Assembly (NCBI RefSeq): GCF_000381905.1 | Contig: NZ_KB907245.1 | Coordinates: forward strand, 328,159 to 392,158 | Length of the DNA stretch: 64,000 bases | Reading direction: 5' to 3' | Source of the DNA: Paenibacillus fonticola DSM 21315 | GTDB taxonomy: Bacteria; Bacillota; Bacilli; Paenibacillales; Paenibacillaceae | Shown here: positions 53,184 to 62,703 of the stretch, piece by piece | Numbering within the stretch: the stretch's first letter is position 1 | How the letters are laid out: the number at the start of each line of letters is the position of its first letter | The notes under the pieces: generated by a model | Databases searched by the model: none | The model's input: only the letters and a program-made list of their open reading frames with translations | What the model was told of the DNA's origin: nothing | Made by a program: the position numbers and the translations under genes

Positions 53184-54364
53184 TGCCTCTCCAGAACGGT
53201 GGAGACAATGTCCACGGCCTGGTCAATTTCTTCCTCTGTAATATATAAGCTAGGCATAAAACGAATCACGTGAGTACCTGCTGCCAATACCAATAGTCCG
53301 TGCTGCAGCAGCTTCTGAATGACGGGGGCAATCGGTTCACGGCATTCAATGCCGATCAGCAGACCGAGGCCCCTTACGGATTGAACGATTGAGTAGGACT
53401 GAAGCTTCTCCTGCAGCCTTTTCAAAGCATATGCGCCCATCTGTTCTGCTCGTTCACATAAACGTTCCTCGAGGATCGTCTCCAGCGTAGCCAGGCCAGC
53501 CGCCGCCGCAAGCGGGGCGCCTCCGAATGTCGACGCATGGCTTCCTGGGGAGAAGGCGTCGCGAAGCTTCTTCTTCCCCATCATTGCGCCGATAGGAAAT
53601 CCGCTGGCCAGCCCTTTGGCAAGCGTGATGATATCCGGTTCGATGCCATAATGCTCGTAAGCAAACAGCTTCCCCGTTCGCCCCATCCCCGTCTGCACCT
53701 CATCGATCATAAGCAGCAGCCCTCGCTCCTTGCATAGAACGGAGAGCCGGGTCACAAACTCGGGATCCGCGGCATAAACACCACCTTCTCCCTGTACCAG
53801 TTCAAGCATGATCGCTGCGGTTCGCTCAGTGATGATGTCTTCTACCGATTGAATATCGTTATATCGTGCATAGGCAAACCCCTCCGGCAGCGGAAAAAAT
53901 CCATCCTTGACCTTATCCTGCCCCGTCGCGGTCAAAGTGGCTATCGTGCGCCCATGAAAGGATTTTTCGAACGTGATGATCTCGTATCTGCCGTTCCCAA
54001 GCACCCGCTGGTGATATCTTCTGGCACATTTGATTGCAGCCTCATTGGCTTCTGCCCCGCTATTGCAAAAAAAGACGAGATCCGCACAGCTGTGAGCGGT
54101 AAGCATTTGCGCCAGCTTCTGCTGGTTCGGAATATGGAACAGGTTGGATACATGCCACACTTGTTCAAGCTGTTCCTGTATTCTTCGTTTTATTTTTAAG
54201 GGCACATGTCCCAAATTACATACCGCAATTCCTGACATAAAGTCCAAATATTCTTTGCCTTGATCGTCCCAGAGCCGGCTTCCATTCCCTTTGATCAGCG
54301 AGACGGGATATTTCGTATAGGCCGGAAACAGAACGTCGTCGTCAATGGGCTCAGCCATATTCAA
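53180..54364 (-). CDS. Class III PLP-dependent aminotransferase (acetylornithine aminotransferase-like)
   Basis: This 394-residue protein has the class III fold with the PLP lysine in ITLAKGLASGFPIGAM, the Asp in LLMIDEVQTGMGRTG and the phosphate-binding FCNSGAEANEAAIK. The pattern is close to ArgD/acetylornithine or succinylornithine aminotransferases, but arginine genes are not nearby. TTG at 54364 has GGAG 9 bp upstream. It is the last gene of the four-gene operon, 6 bp after hemL. Confidence 0.9.
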   Translation of the reverse strand: MNMAEPIDDDVLFPAYTKYPVSLIKGNGSRLWDDQGKEYLDFMSGIAVCNLGHVPLKIKRRIQEQLEQVWHVSNLFHIPNQQKLAQMLTAHSCADLVFFCNSGAEANEAAIKCARRYHQRVLGNGRYEIITFEKSFHGRTIATLTATGQDKVKDGFFPLPEGFAYARYNDIQSVEDIITERTAAIMLELVQGEGGVYAADPEFVTRLSVLCKERGLLLMIDEVQTGMGRTGKLFAYEHYGIEPDIITLAKGLASGFPIGAMMGKKKLRDAFSPGSHASTFGGAPLAAAAGLATLETILEERLCERAEQMGAYALKRLQEKLQSYSIVQSVRGLGLLIGIECREPIAPVIQKLLQHGLLVLAAGTHVIRFMPSLYITEEEIDQAVDIVSTVLERH

Positions 54365-54370
54365 GCTACA

Positions 54371-55678
54371 TCACTCCTTGATCATTTTTAGTGCCTCGTA
54401 ATGGGCTTTAATCGTAGCTTCGATATCCTCATCCGAATGAGCAGCCGATACAAACATGACTTCATAGGGGGTAGGTGCTGTCAATATGCCACGATCCAGC
54501 ATCGCTGCATAGTATTGTTTAAACAGCTGCATATTCGAACGTTTAGCTGTTTCATAGTCCACAACGTCATGTTCCACAAAGAAGGTAGACAGCATCGAGC
54601 CTACCCTGTTGATCTTAAGCGGAATCCCTGTCATTTCGGCATTTCGTATAAAACCTTCCGCCAGCCGAGCCGCTTTTCTTTCCAATTCCTCATAGATTCC
54701 AGGCTGTCCAAGCAATTGCAACGTCGTATATCCAGCCGCCATGGCGAGCGGATTACCCGATAACGTTCCGGCTTGATAGATGGGCCCGGCAGGAGCAATC
54801 TGCTGCATAATTTCATGCTTGCCGCCATAAGCACCGACCGGAAGGCCTCCGCCAATCACTTTTCCGAGGCAGGTAAGATCCGGCTCGATTCCGTACAGCC
54901 CTTGCGCCCCCTGATAGCTTACGCGGAATCCCGACATGACCTCATCGAAGATCAGCAGGCTGCCGTACTGTTCGGTAATCTCCCTTAACCCTTGAAGAAA
55001 ACCGGGCAAAGGCGGCACAACCCCCATATTCCCGGCCACTGGCTCAACGATGACCGCAGCGATTTGTTCGCCAAATTGCTCGAATGCATGACGAATGCTA
55101 GCGATACTGTTATAAGGCACCGTAATTGTATTTGCAGCGATGCTTTCAGGAATTCCCGGGCTATCCGGCAAGCCCAAGGTCGCCACCCCTGAGCCGGATT
55201 TAATGAGCAAAGCATCGGCATGCCCGTGATAGCCTCCTTGAAACTTCACAATTTTGTTCCGCTTCGTATATCCTCTGGCTAAGCGCAGGACACTCATTGA
55301 AGCTTCCGTGCCGGAATTCACCATGCGCACCATCTCCATAGACGGAACACTTTCGGTGATGAGCCTGGCCATTTTCGTTTCAATTTCCGTGGGCAGACCA
55401 AAGCTTGTACCTTGGGCCGCCGTCTTTCCTATCGCCTCGACAACCTTCGGATGAGCATGCCCCAGGATCAACGGCCCCCACGAGCCGATATAATCTATAA
55501 ACTCATTCCCATCGATATCGAACACGTGCGAGCCTTGTCCGCCTGCGATGAACACAGGGGGCAAGCCGACCGATGAAAAGGCGCGAACCGGGCTGTTCAC
55601 CCCTCCGGGGATCACGCTTTTGGCCTCAGCGAAGGCTGCTCTGGAGTTGGAATCTTTCCTTCTGATGTTGGATGTCAT
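54371..55678 (-). CDS. hemL: Glutamate-1-semialdehyde 2,1-aminomutase
   Basis: This 435-residue enzyme converts glutamate 1-semialdehyde to 5-aminolevulinate, the tetrapyrrole precursor. The PLP lysine is in [15 protein letters not shown] and the [13 protein letters not shown] loop is intact. Housekeeping hemL normally lies in a hemAXCDBL cluster; here it is between glyA and an aminotransferase gene, so it is probably a second copy (GsaB-like). The well-known inhibitor gabaculine targets this enzyme. AAGGAGGAGCAGCA precedes the ATG. Confidence 0.93.
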   Translation of the reverse strand: MTSNIRRKDSNSRAAFAEAKSVIPGGVNSPVRAFSSVGLPPVFIAGGQGSHVFDIDGNEFIDYIGSWGPLILGHAHPKVVEAIGKTAAQGTSFGLPTEIETKMARLITESVPSMEMVRMVNSGTEASMSVLRLARGYTKRNKIVKFQGGYHGHADALLIKSGSGVATLGLPDSPGIPESIAANTITVPYNSIASIRHAFEQFGEQIAAVIVEPVAGNMGVVPPLPGFLQGLREITEQYGSLLIFDEVMSGFRVSYQGAQGLYGIEPDLTCLGKVIGGGLPVGAYGGKHEIMQQIAPAGPIYQAGTLSGNPLAMAAGYTTLQLLGQPGIYEELERKAARLAEGFIRNAEMTGIPLKINRVGSMLSTFFVEHDVVDYETAKRSNMQLFKQYYAAMLDRGILTAPTPYEVMFVSAAHSDEDIEATIKAHYEALKMIKE

Positions 55679-55691
55679 TGCTGCTCCTCCT

Positions 55692-56939
55692 TCAGCTCAT
55701 TGTTGTCTCATATAAAGAGAACCGCGAGGTAATTTCCTGTACCTTGCCACTCAATTGCTCGTGGACCGCTGAATGATGCGGATGCTTCAAAGCGGCCGCA
55801 ATAATCCCGGCAATCTCTCTCATTTCTTCAGGCCCCATGCCTCTTGTAGTCGCAGCTGGCGTGCCGAGCCGAATTCCGCTCGTGACAAGCGGGCTTGTAG
55901 GATCAAAAGGAATAGCGTTCTTATTAACGGTAATTCCAATTTCATCAAGGAGCTGCTGAGCCTCTTTGCCGGTTAGCCCGATGCTGCGCAGATCCAGAAG
56001 AATCAGGTGATTGTCCGTTCCTCCAGAAATGACATGCAGGCCTTCTGCCATTAATGCTTCCGCCAATATTTTGGCGTTCTGCAGGACGCGTTCCATGTAT
56101 ATTCTGAATTCGGCTCCGGCATTTTCTTCAAAAGCGACGGCTTTGGCGGCAATCATATGCATCAGCGGGCCGCCCTGCGTCGTTGGAAAGACGGCTTTAT
56201 CAATGGCCTGCGCCCACGCTTCCTTGCATAAAATAACCCCGCCTCTCGGCCCGCGCAGCGTCTTATGAGTGGTCGTCGTCACAAAATGGGCGTGGGGTAC
56301 GGGATTCGGATGCAGACCTGCTGCAACGATCCCGGCAATATGGGCCATATCTACAAGGAACAGCGCACCTACTTCTTCAGCAATCTGGGCAAAAAGCTCG
56401 AAATCAATCGTACGCGGATAGGCGCTTGCCCCTACAACAATCATGCGCGGCTTGTGTTTATGCGCCAGTTTTCGCACCTCATCAAAATCAATCCGAGAGG
56501 TCTGGGCATTAACTCCATATGGAATGAAATTATACAATTTGCCAGAAGCATTGACGGGACTTCCATGCGTCAAGTGGCCGCCATGCGACAGATCCATGCC
56601 GAGAATCGTATCCCCGGCGTTTACAGCGGCAAAATAAACGGCCATATTGGCCTGTGCCCCCGAATGGGGCTGCACGTTGGCATGCTCTGCCCCGAACAGC
56701 TCCTTCACTCTTTGCCTGGCCAAATCCTCTACCTTGTCCACGTACTGACAGCCGCCGTAAAATCTTTTTCCAGGGTAGCCTTCCGCGTATTTATTAGTTA
56801 AAACAGTGCCCATCGCCTCCATGACAGCTTCGCTAACAAAATTCTCCGAAGCAATCAGTTCAATTTTATCGCGTTGACGTTTTAATTCTTGTTGAATGGC
56901 TTTAGCTATCGCAGGATCTTGTTTCAGTAACTGCTCCAT
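55692..56939 (-). CDS. glyA: Serine hydroxymethyltransferase
   Basis: The full-length 415-residue SHMT interconverts serine and glycine with tetrahydrofolate. The PLP lysine lies in [14 protein letters not shown], and HSGAQAN and VDMAHIAG are conserved. Housekeeping glyA is usually next to upp or the atp operon, so this is likely a paralogue. It lies 14 bp after the decarboxylase gene and 13 bp before hemL, in the same operon. Confidence 0.95.
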   Translation of the reverse strand: MEQLLKQDPAIAKAIQQELKRQRDKIELIASENFVSEAVMEAMGTVLTNKYAEGYPGKRFYGGCQYVDKVEDLARQRVKELFGAEHANVQPHSGAQANMAVYFAAVNAGDTILGMDLSHGGHLTHGSPVNASGKLYNFIPYGVNAQTSRIDFDEVRKLAHKHKPRMIVVGASAYPRTIDFELFAQIAEEVGALFLVDMAHIAGIVAAGLHPNPVPHAHFVTTTTHKTLRGPRGGVILCKEAWAQAIDKAVFPTTQGGPLMHMIAAKAVAFEENAGAEFRIYMERVLQNAKILAEALMAEGLHVISGGTDNHLILLDLRSIGLTGKEAQQLLDEIGITVNKNAIPFDPTSPLVTSGIRLGTPAATTRGMGPEEMREIAGIIAAALKHPHHSAVHEQLSGKVQEITSRFSLYETTMS

Positions 56940-56953
56940 CTCAATTCCTCCCT

Positions 56954-58426
56954 CTAAAAAATCGCTTTCGCTTCAATAACAACCTTCACGTTTTGAATCG
57001 TTAAATCTTCAGGGCCTTTTACAGGAAGGCCGACCTCCAAGTGCTCGAGAATGTAGCGGATATGCTGCTGTGCAATCACTTCCCCCGGCAGCAAAATCGG
57101 TATGCCCGGAGGATAAACATAGATGGCTTCGGCAATGATCCGTCCAGCCGACTGCCCGATGGGAACGAACTCGACGTCACCATAAAAAGCATCCCTCGGT
57201 GTTAAGGCCAGTTGTGGAATCTCGGGTAGTTTTACATCCATAGCTTGAAAATCCGCCTGCTGCTTGTGCTGAACGTTTGCGAGCTCAGCTAAAGCGTTCA
57301 GTAGGCAATCTATGGTATCTTTCGAGTCGCCCGGCGTGATTAAGCAGAGGATATTGTACAAATCGCTCAGTTCCACTTCGATGTTGTAATGATCCCGCAG
57401 CCATTGCTCTGCGTCATATCCGGTAATTCCAAGCTCCCGGACATGCACCGTAAGCTTTGTAGGATCGAAATCAAACGCCGCATCCGTCCACAAAATCTCT
57501 CTCCCGAAGGAAGACAGGCCGGGAATTTCATTGATCCGGCTTCTGGCGTACTCTGCCAAACGAATCGCTTTACTCGACATCTCGCAGCCTTGCAGGGCGA
57601 GCTGCTTGCGTGCCGCATCCAAGGAGGCTAACAGAATGTAAGAAGTGGAGGTCGTTGTCAGCATACTGAACATCGCCTTCACTTTCTCCAGTTGAACAAT
57701 GCCCTTCTTGATGTGGAGAAGCGAGCTCTGGGTCAATGAACCGCCGAGCTTGTGCATGCTTGTCGCCGCTAGATCCGCACCGGCCTGCATCGCTGATAGC
57801 GGAAGCTTGTCGTGAAAATGCAGCAGCGCTCCATGCGCCTCGTCGACTAGGACGGGTATGCCGTAATGATGGGCCAGATCAACGATTGCCTTTAAATTCG
57901 TGCATACCCCAAAATACGTCGGATTGATTACCAATACGGCCTTGGCATCCGGATGCCATTCGATCGCCTTCTTGACCGAGCGAACGGAAATACCGTGATC
58001 GATGCCTAAGTTCTTATCCCGCTCCGGGGTTACAAAGATTGGCTTGGCTCCCGCAAAAATAATCGCCGATAAAATCGACTTATGCAGATTGCGTGGCACG
58101 ATAATTTTATCGCCCGGGCCGCAAACTGACATGATCATCGTCATAATCGCGGTACTAGTACCCTGCACGGAAAACAAAGAATAATCCGCACCAAAGGCAT
58201 ATGCAGCCAAGCGCTGTGCTTCATCAATCACTCCGGTGGGCTGGTGCAGATCATCCAAAGGCGCAATATTGATTAGATCAATGGACAAGGCATTGTCGCC
58301 CAAAAAGGTTTTAAACCCGTTTTCCATGCCCTTGCCTTTTTTGTGGCCGGGTATATGGAACGGAATTGGATTGCGCTTGGCATGCTCGGTTAAAGCAGTA
58401 AATAAGGGGGTACAGTGATGAACCAT
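56954..58426 (-). CDS. Orn/Lys/Arg decarboxylase family (class I fold) PLP enzyme
   Basis: This 490-residue protein has the short Gram-positive form of the Orn/Lys/Arg decarboxylases (like SpeA/YaaO), without the N-terminal response-regulator-like wing. The PLP lysine is in [29 protein letters not shown] supplies the ring-binding residues, and a C-terminal domain (from about 380) is present. It could decarboxylate arginine, lysine or ornithine, and specificity is not visible. It is the first gene of the operon behind the promoter at 58473-58501. Confidence 0.9.
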   Translation of the reverse strand: MVHHCTPLFTALTEHAKRNPIPFHIPGHKKGKGMENGFKTFLGDNALSIDLINIAPLDDLHQPTGVIDEAQRLAAYAFGADYSLFSVQGTSTAIMTMIMSVCGPGDKIIVPRNLHKSILSAIIFAGAKPIFVTPERDKNLGIDHGISVRSVKKAIEWHPDAKAVLVINPTYFGVCTNLKAIVDLAHHYGIPVLVDEAHGALLHFHDKLPLSAMQAGADLAATSMHKLGGSLTQSSLLHIKKGIVQLEKVKAMFSMLTTTSTSYILLASLDAARKQLALQGCEMSSKAIRLAEYARSRINEIPGLSSFGREILWTDAAFDFDPTKLTVHVRELGITGYDAEQWLRDHYNIEVELSDLYNILCLITPGDSKDTIDCLLNALAELANVQHKQQADFQAMDVKLPEIPQLALTPRDAFYGDVEFVPIGQSAGRIIAEAIYVYPPGIPILLPGEVIAQQHIRYILEHLEVGLPVKGPEDLTIQNVKVVIEAKAIF

Positions 58427-58466
58427 AATTCTTGTTCAATTCCTTTCAGAAGGCGGTATCCGTATT

Positions 58467-58538
58467 TCGATCTAGTATAGATCGCAGGAATCGATCGTTC
58501 AATTCAATAATTCATATCATTTCGATAGGATGTTCCTA
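58467..58538 (-). promoter_or_regulatory. Promoter and LysR-type site of the decarboxylase-glyA-hemL-aminotransferase operon
   Basis: On the minus strand TTGAAC (58501-58496) and TATACT (58478-58473) are 17 bp apart. The -10 lies within the palindrome CGATCTAGTATAGATCG (58467-58483). The dyad ATAGGA-TGT-TCCTAT (58524-58538) is centred about 65 bp before the expected start point, where LysR proteins usually bind, and TTCATATCATTT lies at 58510-58521. Both also occur before serC. Confidence 0.7.
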
Positions 58539-58601
58539 TGATTAAGAAGGAGTGAAGTCCTGTAAAAGGCAGGAGGAGGGCGGAGCTCGGCCTATTTCCT
58601 T

Positions 58602-59213
58602 TTAGACTTCGATAGGAGTATGTTCGGGACATTCTTGGAGGGAGGCTTCATGGGTAAGATATTGTTGAATAAGACCGCAAAAATGAGGCGTGACGGCCTC
58701 GCCGGTATTCGGCTGAAAGTGCATGCAGCCCAAGCAGGGTTCAGCAACCACAAGCTGGCCGCGTTGTTGCATGGCTGAAATGATAGCGCTGAGTCCTATC
58801 TCGAAATCCGCCAAAGCTTCATCTGGTATAGAACCGAGCGCTTCTTCCAGGGAGTGCCCCCAATGGTTCAGCTGCGAAACGATGACTTTGCCTTCTGGAG
58901 TCAAATTGAGCAAGGTCACTCGGCGATCCTCGGGCTTTTGCGCTTTGCTCACCAGCCCTTTTCTGACCAATCCATTGATGATCTTCACCGCAGTTACATG
59001 GGTCGTACCGATGGCACCTGCAAAGTTGCCCACGGTAGCCACATCGCTTCGGGTATATGCCGCAAACAGCAGCGCTTGAATCTGTACGGGCGACAATCCC
59101 ATCGCGTCACCCTCTGCCTGTGTCACCTTTTTGATGGCCTGCGACATCCGGAAGAGAGCCATGCTCACGCGGGCTGAACGATTGTCTTTGCGGTGCTGGG
59201 GATCAAATATCAT
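58602..59213 (-). CDS. MarR-family regulator with a C-terminal cysteine cluster
   Basis: The protein of 203 residues has a MarR winged HTH (about 30-130; MGLSPVQIQALLFAAYTRSD, LVSKAQKPEDRRVTLL). It has an additional tail with CLGCMHFQP and, 16 residues on, HFCGL, giving Cys-x2-Cys and a third Cys plus His residues. This could bind zinc or sense redox state. The upstream gene on the same strand codes for a CPVC mini-thioredoxin, which fits a redox theme. It lies upstream of the PLP operon in the same direction, but that operon has its own promoter. Confidence 0.83.
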   Translation of the reverse strand: MIFDPQHRKDNRSARVSMALFRMSQAIKKVTQAEGDAMGLSPVQIQALLFAAYTRSDVATVGNFAGAIGTTHVTAVKIINGLVRKGLVSKAQKPEDRRVTLLNLTPEGKVIVSQLNHWGHSLEEALGSIPDEALADFEIGLSAIISAMQQRGQLVVAEPCLGCMHFQPNTGEAVTPHFCGLIQQYLTHEASLQECPEHTPIEV

Positions 59214-59331
59214 AGCTAGTCGTACCTTCCATATTCATTCTTGTATCTATTTTACATGCAAACATGGTCAGATAAAAGCAGTTGTGAAAAAGGAAAAGGC
59301 GCCTAAGCAGGCACCTCTCTTTTTTACCACA

Positions 59332-59571
59332 CTAACCTTTTTTGACATCCTCCAGGCTCGCACCGTAGTTGATGTGATACACATTTCCGTCAATCACTAA
59401 AGCAGGAACGGATTGAACCCCGGCACTCTCCGCTTCTTCAATGCGATTCCGAGCCGTGCCCAGATGCACGATCTCCGTATTGATTTTTGATTCGTCAAGA
59501 TACTCGAGCACCACCTGCTCCGCATCCACGCAAACCGGACAACCCGCATGATAAAAAACCGCTTTTGACAT
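59332..59571 (-). CDS. Glutaredoxin/thioredoxin-like protein with CPVC motif
   Basis: This short protein of 79 residues has the thioredoxin-fold pattern with the active site YHAGCPVC near residue 14, a cis-Pro in VQSVPALVIDG and a C-terminal helix. It could reduce disulfides or help metal handling. The ATG at 59571 has AAGGAG 9 bp upstream; an ATG three codons earlier overlaps that site. It precedes the cysteine-rich MarR gene by 118 bp on the same strand. Confidence 0.8.
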   Translation of the reverse strand: MSKAVFYHAGCPVCVDAEQVVLEYLDESKINTEIVHLGTARNRIEEAESAGVQSVPALVIDGNVYHINYGASLEDVKKG

Positions 59572-59777
59572 TACGATCATCTCCTTGAATATTATGTAGC
59601 TTTGCTACTTAGTTAAAGTATAGGAGAGAATGTAATCTATGATCAATTACAGATTTCTTATGGTTATGATAGGTAATTGTGATGGTTTCAACCTAATCCC
59701 TGGAATTCATTACTGTGACATACTCTAGGGAGTTTTTCAAAGCTTATAGTCTTCTATCAATTAATGCAGCCGCTCAG

Positions 59778-60260
59778 CTAGTCATTTTTCCTTAAAAAAA
59801 CGATGTAATCCGTCATTATTCCACTATGCCCTAGGTATCTTAGGATTGTAGTAATATTCCCCCTGTGGTAGGTTCCGTGGTTTACGACATGTTGAAGGAT
59901 CTCTGATATCGAATTTTGGAACTCTTGGCCCATTGTGTTTCTATAAGTCACCCTCTTCTCGAAATCGCTGATCGAGGTCAAATGTTGGCGAATCCGCGAC
60001 TGCAGACTGGTTATGTGATTACTGGCTTGCTCAATGCTGCTGAATGATTTTGCCGCTAAGGATGGAGATTTTTCTTCCTTGATCCGGGCAAACCAGACTT
60101 CGTCGGCCGAAGCAAGATGCCCCAAGACTTCTGCCATCGATTTAAAGCCCAAATTCACTTCTTTTAGGAATAATTCCTCCGGCAGCGTGCGAAGATGCTG
60201 AATCACTCTCTCGTTCGCCCAAATGTTGTAATCGTACCCCTGAACAATTTGTCCGCTCAT
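59778..60260 (-). CDS. DinB-family protein
   Basis: The 160-residue protein fits the DinB/YfiT-like four-helix metal-binding family. The His residues lie at EVLGHLASADEVWF (about 47) and ILQHVVNHGTYHRGNITTIL (about 125-132). Members include thiol-dependent S-transferases and uncharacterised damage-induced proteins. No closer function can be given. Confidence 0.82.
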   Translation of the reverse strand: MSGQIVQGYDYNIWANERVIQHLRTLPEELFLKEVNLGFKSMAEVLGHLASADEVWFARIKEEKSPSLAAKSFSSIEQASNHITSLQSRIRQHLTSISDFEKRVTYRNTMGQEFQNSISEILQHVVNHGTYHRGNITTILRYLGHSGIMTDYIVFLRKND

Positions 60261-60310
60261 CGTATTCTCTCCTCACTAGTTTTCCAGCCTGGACTGTCTA
60301 CGACCAGAAA

Positions 60311-60775
60311 TTATTTTATCGTATCATACAAATCCGTTACAATGTCATTCCCCACTGCCCCTTTCTGACCCCATTCCTCCGTGATCTCCAGATGCCAGGC
60401 TCTAGGAAGTCTTTCATGCTGATTGTCCGCTATCCATTGATGCAGCTTCTCATAAGAGTTTCTTATTTCCGTATTAGGTCCCGTATGCCTCAGCACCGCA
60501 TATTTCTGTCCGGGAACTACGATGGAGACCATGCCGGCAGGAACTTCCTTAACTTCATCAACCTCAACACAAACCCAGTAGCCATCCTCTTCCTCAGAAA
60601 AATCTCCAGCTACGAAAGCGCCGATCAGTCTAGCTGGATTAACTACTTCCTTAATCTCGCTTAGCCTTTCTTTGAGTTGTTCCACAGCTCTGGGAATCTC
60701 GCTAACATACTGCTCTCCTGGACATACTACCCGTATGCCAACCAGCTTCTTTGTATTCAGTTCGACTATCTTCAA
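60311..60775 (-). CDS. GyrI-like small-molecule-binding protein
   Basis: The protein of about 154 residues has the GyrI/AraC effector-binding (SOUL-like) fold: VELNTKKLVGIRVVC, VPAGMVSIVVPGQKYAVLRHTGP and WHLEITEEW. Stand-alone forms bind toxins or drugs and some hydrolyse them. TTG at 60775 with AAGGAGGGG 8 bp upstream fits; the first in-frame ATG at 60796 has no ribosome site. It is followed by the DinB gene. Confidence 0.78.
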   Translation of the reverse strand: MKIVELNTKKLVGIRVVCPGEQYVSEIPRAVEQLKERLSEIKEVVNPARLIGAFVAGDFSEEEDGYWVCVEVDEVKEVPAGMVSIVVPGQKYAVLRHTGPNTEIRNSYEKLHQWIADNQHERLPRAWHLEITEEWGQKGAVGNDIVTDLYDTIK

Positions 60776-60807
60776 TGCGGATCTCCCCTCCTTCATAAAA
60801 CACGAAC

Positions 60808-60846
60808 ACCCCGGCCTTAGATCGCTCTTGTCTGTGGGCCGGGGTG
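60808..60846 (-). terminator. Terminator of the stalk-domain protein gene
   Basis: A GC-rich stem of about 10 bp (CACCCCGGCC with its complement) closes a loop containing TTAGATCGCTCTTGTCT, followed on the minus strand by TTCGTGTTTTA. The loop matches that of the terminator at 49214. Confidence 0.7.
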
Positions 60847-60877
60847 CAGGTTAACTGAGTTTTATTCCATGATTATA
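60844..60877 (+). repeat. GTGCAGG...CCATGATTATA repeat, copy 1
   Basis: GTGCAGG, AACTGAGTTTTATT and CCATGATTATA recur at 62263-62301 with few changes and, more diverged, at 49268-49290 (GAGCTTCTTTCCACGATTAT). Two of the three copies lie next to the related terminators at 49214 and 60808. Confidence 0.6.
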
Positions 60878-60935
60878 TTATATATCTTCCAGTAATCTGG
60901 GGCGAGATGAGACATAGCAAGTTGCTTCGTACAAT

Positions 60936-62108
60936 TCAATCTACGTCAAGGTGTAGCTCATCATCATAGTTCCAGTGACCGTTTGCATATTCCAAAAAGA
61001 TAAGAGCCTCATAAACATCCGTATATCCTTCTAAAACATCGCTCCACTCGATGGTTCCATGAACGATGGCCTCTTTTTCTCCAACGAATAATACATGTTC
61101 TCCCGTTAAGTCATACTTCCACTCATCAGACTCAAACCCAATTTTTTTAAAATTTTCCCACGTTAGTTCTGTCTCTGGATTAATCACTCCAGCATTCCAC
61201 TTTTTAAGAAATGATGGCGATCTATATTGAACTGTCAACGTAAGGTTTTCATCGTTAAGAGCTTTATAATACGTTCTTAAGTCTGATAAAACAGCTTTTT
61301 GTTCTTCTTTCTGTTTCTCCATAACTTTTGCGGCTGTTTCATTAATATCCTTCGGAAGCTCCATATTGACGGACAATAAAGTTGATTCTGCGACTTTCCA
61401 CTGTCCATTTTCGTATCTAATTTCAAACATGTATTCATCTTTTCGATTCAACACTTCTGTATTCTCAATATAAGTAACACGAAGATCGGCTTTATCAGCC
61501 GAAGAATACACAAGGCTATGAATATCTATAATGAAATCCCTGACAGGAATTTCACTTATACGATGGTTCGATTCATAATCATAATAAGGATTGTATAGAT
61601 GATGACTACCGTACGCTAATAGCTTTGGGGTAAAAAATTTATAGTAATTCAAAAGAAGATCATATACAGCCTTTTCTTGGCCATCGCCATATTTCTTCAT
61701 CTTTACAGTCAGTGTATCTTTATCATAAGTTACGGAGCGCTCAAGAATTTGACTAGCAAGGCGGATTGGAAAGTAAACCTGCCCATCGATTACCGGTATG
61801 GGCTCGTCCAAATAAAAAGTATAATCGTTATAATAAACTGAGTCATAGTCTGCCGAAAAGATCATCTCGAAATCGTTAATGAACACTGAAACTTCTGAAC
61901 TTTCCGGATTATACGAAACTTTATAACCCATTGCATTGAAAAAATGACGAGAAGGAACGTACATTACTCCTGATTTTATAACAGGGATTACCCCTATTAA
62001 TTTTTTATCATCTACATACAGTTCAATTTGCTTATTAGCAGAAGCAATAATGGGTACCTCCAGAACTACACAGATTACTATTAGTAAACATATGAACTTT
62101 TGTTTCAT
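60936..62108 (-). CDS. Secreted stalk-domain (copper amine oxidase N-terminal-like) protein
   Basis: This 390-residue protein has a signal peptide (about 1-24, ending ASA) and a copper-amine-oxidase N-terminal-like stalk domain (about 28-135, with VMYVPSRHFFNAMGYKVSYN and VYFPIRLASQILERSVTYD). The rest (about 140-390) is a repeat-like region with two similar NTF2-like halves. Such domains are common on cell-surface proteins of Paenibacillus and lack oxidase activity. It ends at the terminator at 60808. Confidence 0.82.
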   Translation of the reverse strand: MKQKFICLLIVICVVLEVPIIASANKQIELYVDDKKLIGVIPVIKSGVMYVPSRHFFNAMGYKVSYNPESSEVSVFINDFEMIFSADYDSVYYNDYTFYLDEPIPVIDGQVYFPIRLASQILERSVTYDKDTLTVKMKKYGDGQEKAVYDLLLNYYKFFTPKLLAYGSHHLYNPYYDYESNHRISEIPVRDFIIDIHSLVYSSADKADLRVTYIENTEVLNRKDEYMFEIRYENGQWKVAESTLLSVNMELPKDINETAAKVMEKQKEEQKAVLSDLRTYYKALNDENLTLTVQYRSPSFLKKWNAGVINPETELTWENFKKIGFESDEWKYDLTGEHVLFVGEKEAIVHGTIEWSDVLEGYTDVYEALIFLEYANGHWNYDDELHLDVD

Positions 62109-62388
62109 TAAGACACTTCCCTTTCAGCAACCACGGATACTTAATCCCCCCGCTTTATGCAATGCTTCCAAGCTGTTTTTGAAACGACATGGATTAGACT
62201 GGTCAAGTGCAGTCGCGAAATGTGCTGCCCCGCATACCAGCTCGGCATATTTTTGTCATTTTGTGCAGGCCAGTTTAACTGAGCTTTATTCCATGATTAT
62301 ACATTTAACGTCCACGGAGCGATAGTCTCAAATATTCAAGTTTTTAATGATCTAATTTCTAGCCCCCGACGAAAAATAACGCGAATTG
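62109..62388. other. Spacer between stalk-protein gene and mph leader
   Basis: No gene is seen. It contains copy 2 of the GTGCAGG...CCATGATTATA repeat at 62263-62301. Confidence 0.45.
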
Positions 62389-62417
62389 TTGTGTAGATTG
62401 TTCATACCCGATATGCT
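62389..62417 (+). promoter_or_regulatory. Promoter of the macrolide phosphotransferase gene
   Basis: TTGTGT (62389-62394) and TATGCT (62412-62417) are 17 bp apart. They lead into a leader of about 300 nt with a short peptide and a terminator before mph. Confidence 0.6.
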
Positions 62418-62452
62418 ATCATGACAATATATTACAGATTGGAGGGTCACGT

Positions 62453-62491
62453 GTGCTAATTTATTCCCGGTTGAGAAAGCAATGCAACTAA
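62453..62491 (+). CDS. Putative macrolide-sensing leader peptide (12 codons, contains Arg-Leu-Arg)
   Basis: The frame GTG CTA ATT ... codes for MLIYSRLRKQCN and a stop, with GGAGGG 6-7 bp before the GTG. Arg6-Leu7-Arg8 is a plus-x-plus motif; ribosomes with bound macrolide are known to stall at such motifs, as in the ErmDL leader. With the terminator at 62676 this suggests induction of mph by macrolide-dependent stalling. A second short frame (ATG at 62482, 15 codons) overlaps its end. Expression is not shown; this is inference from pattern. Confidence 0.55.
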   Translation: MLIYSRLRKQCN

Positions 62492-62675
62492 TTGCGACTG
62501 CTGTTTCTGCTCTGTCTCGTGCAGAGTAATCGGGATAAGTCTGCCTTTTTACGTGAGTCCGCCTTCCGTAATGTCACTCTTTATTTGGGAGTGTTTCTTT
62601 TTACGTACCTAATCACGTATTTGCTTCTGCGAGGGCGCTGGAGCGTTAAGGCATATCTATATTCGATTACGGCTG

Positions 62676-62703
62676 CACGGACATCAGATGTCTGTGTTTT
62701 TTT
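62676..62703 (+). terminator. Intrinsic terminator ahead of mph (putative attenuator)
   Basis: CACGGACA (62676-62683) and TGTCTGTG (62689-62696) form an 8-bp stem with one G-U pair and a 5-nt loop, followed at once by seven T. It ends 28 bp before the mph start codon, so it can switch the gene off in the absence of inducer. Confidence 0.7.

Noticed and set aside
54371..55678. hemL as part of a haem biosynthesis operon
   Set aside because: No hemA, hemB, hemC or hemD gene lies in the window; neighbours are unrelated PLP enzymes.
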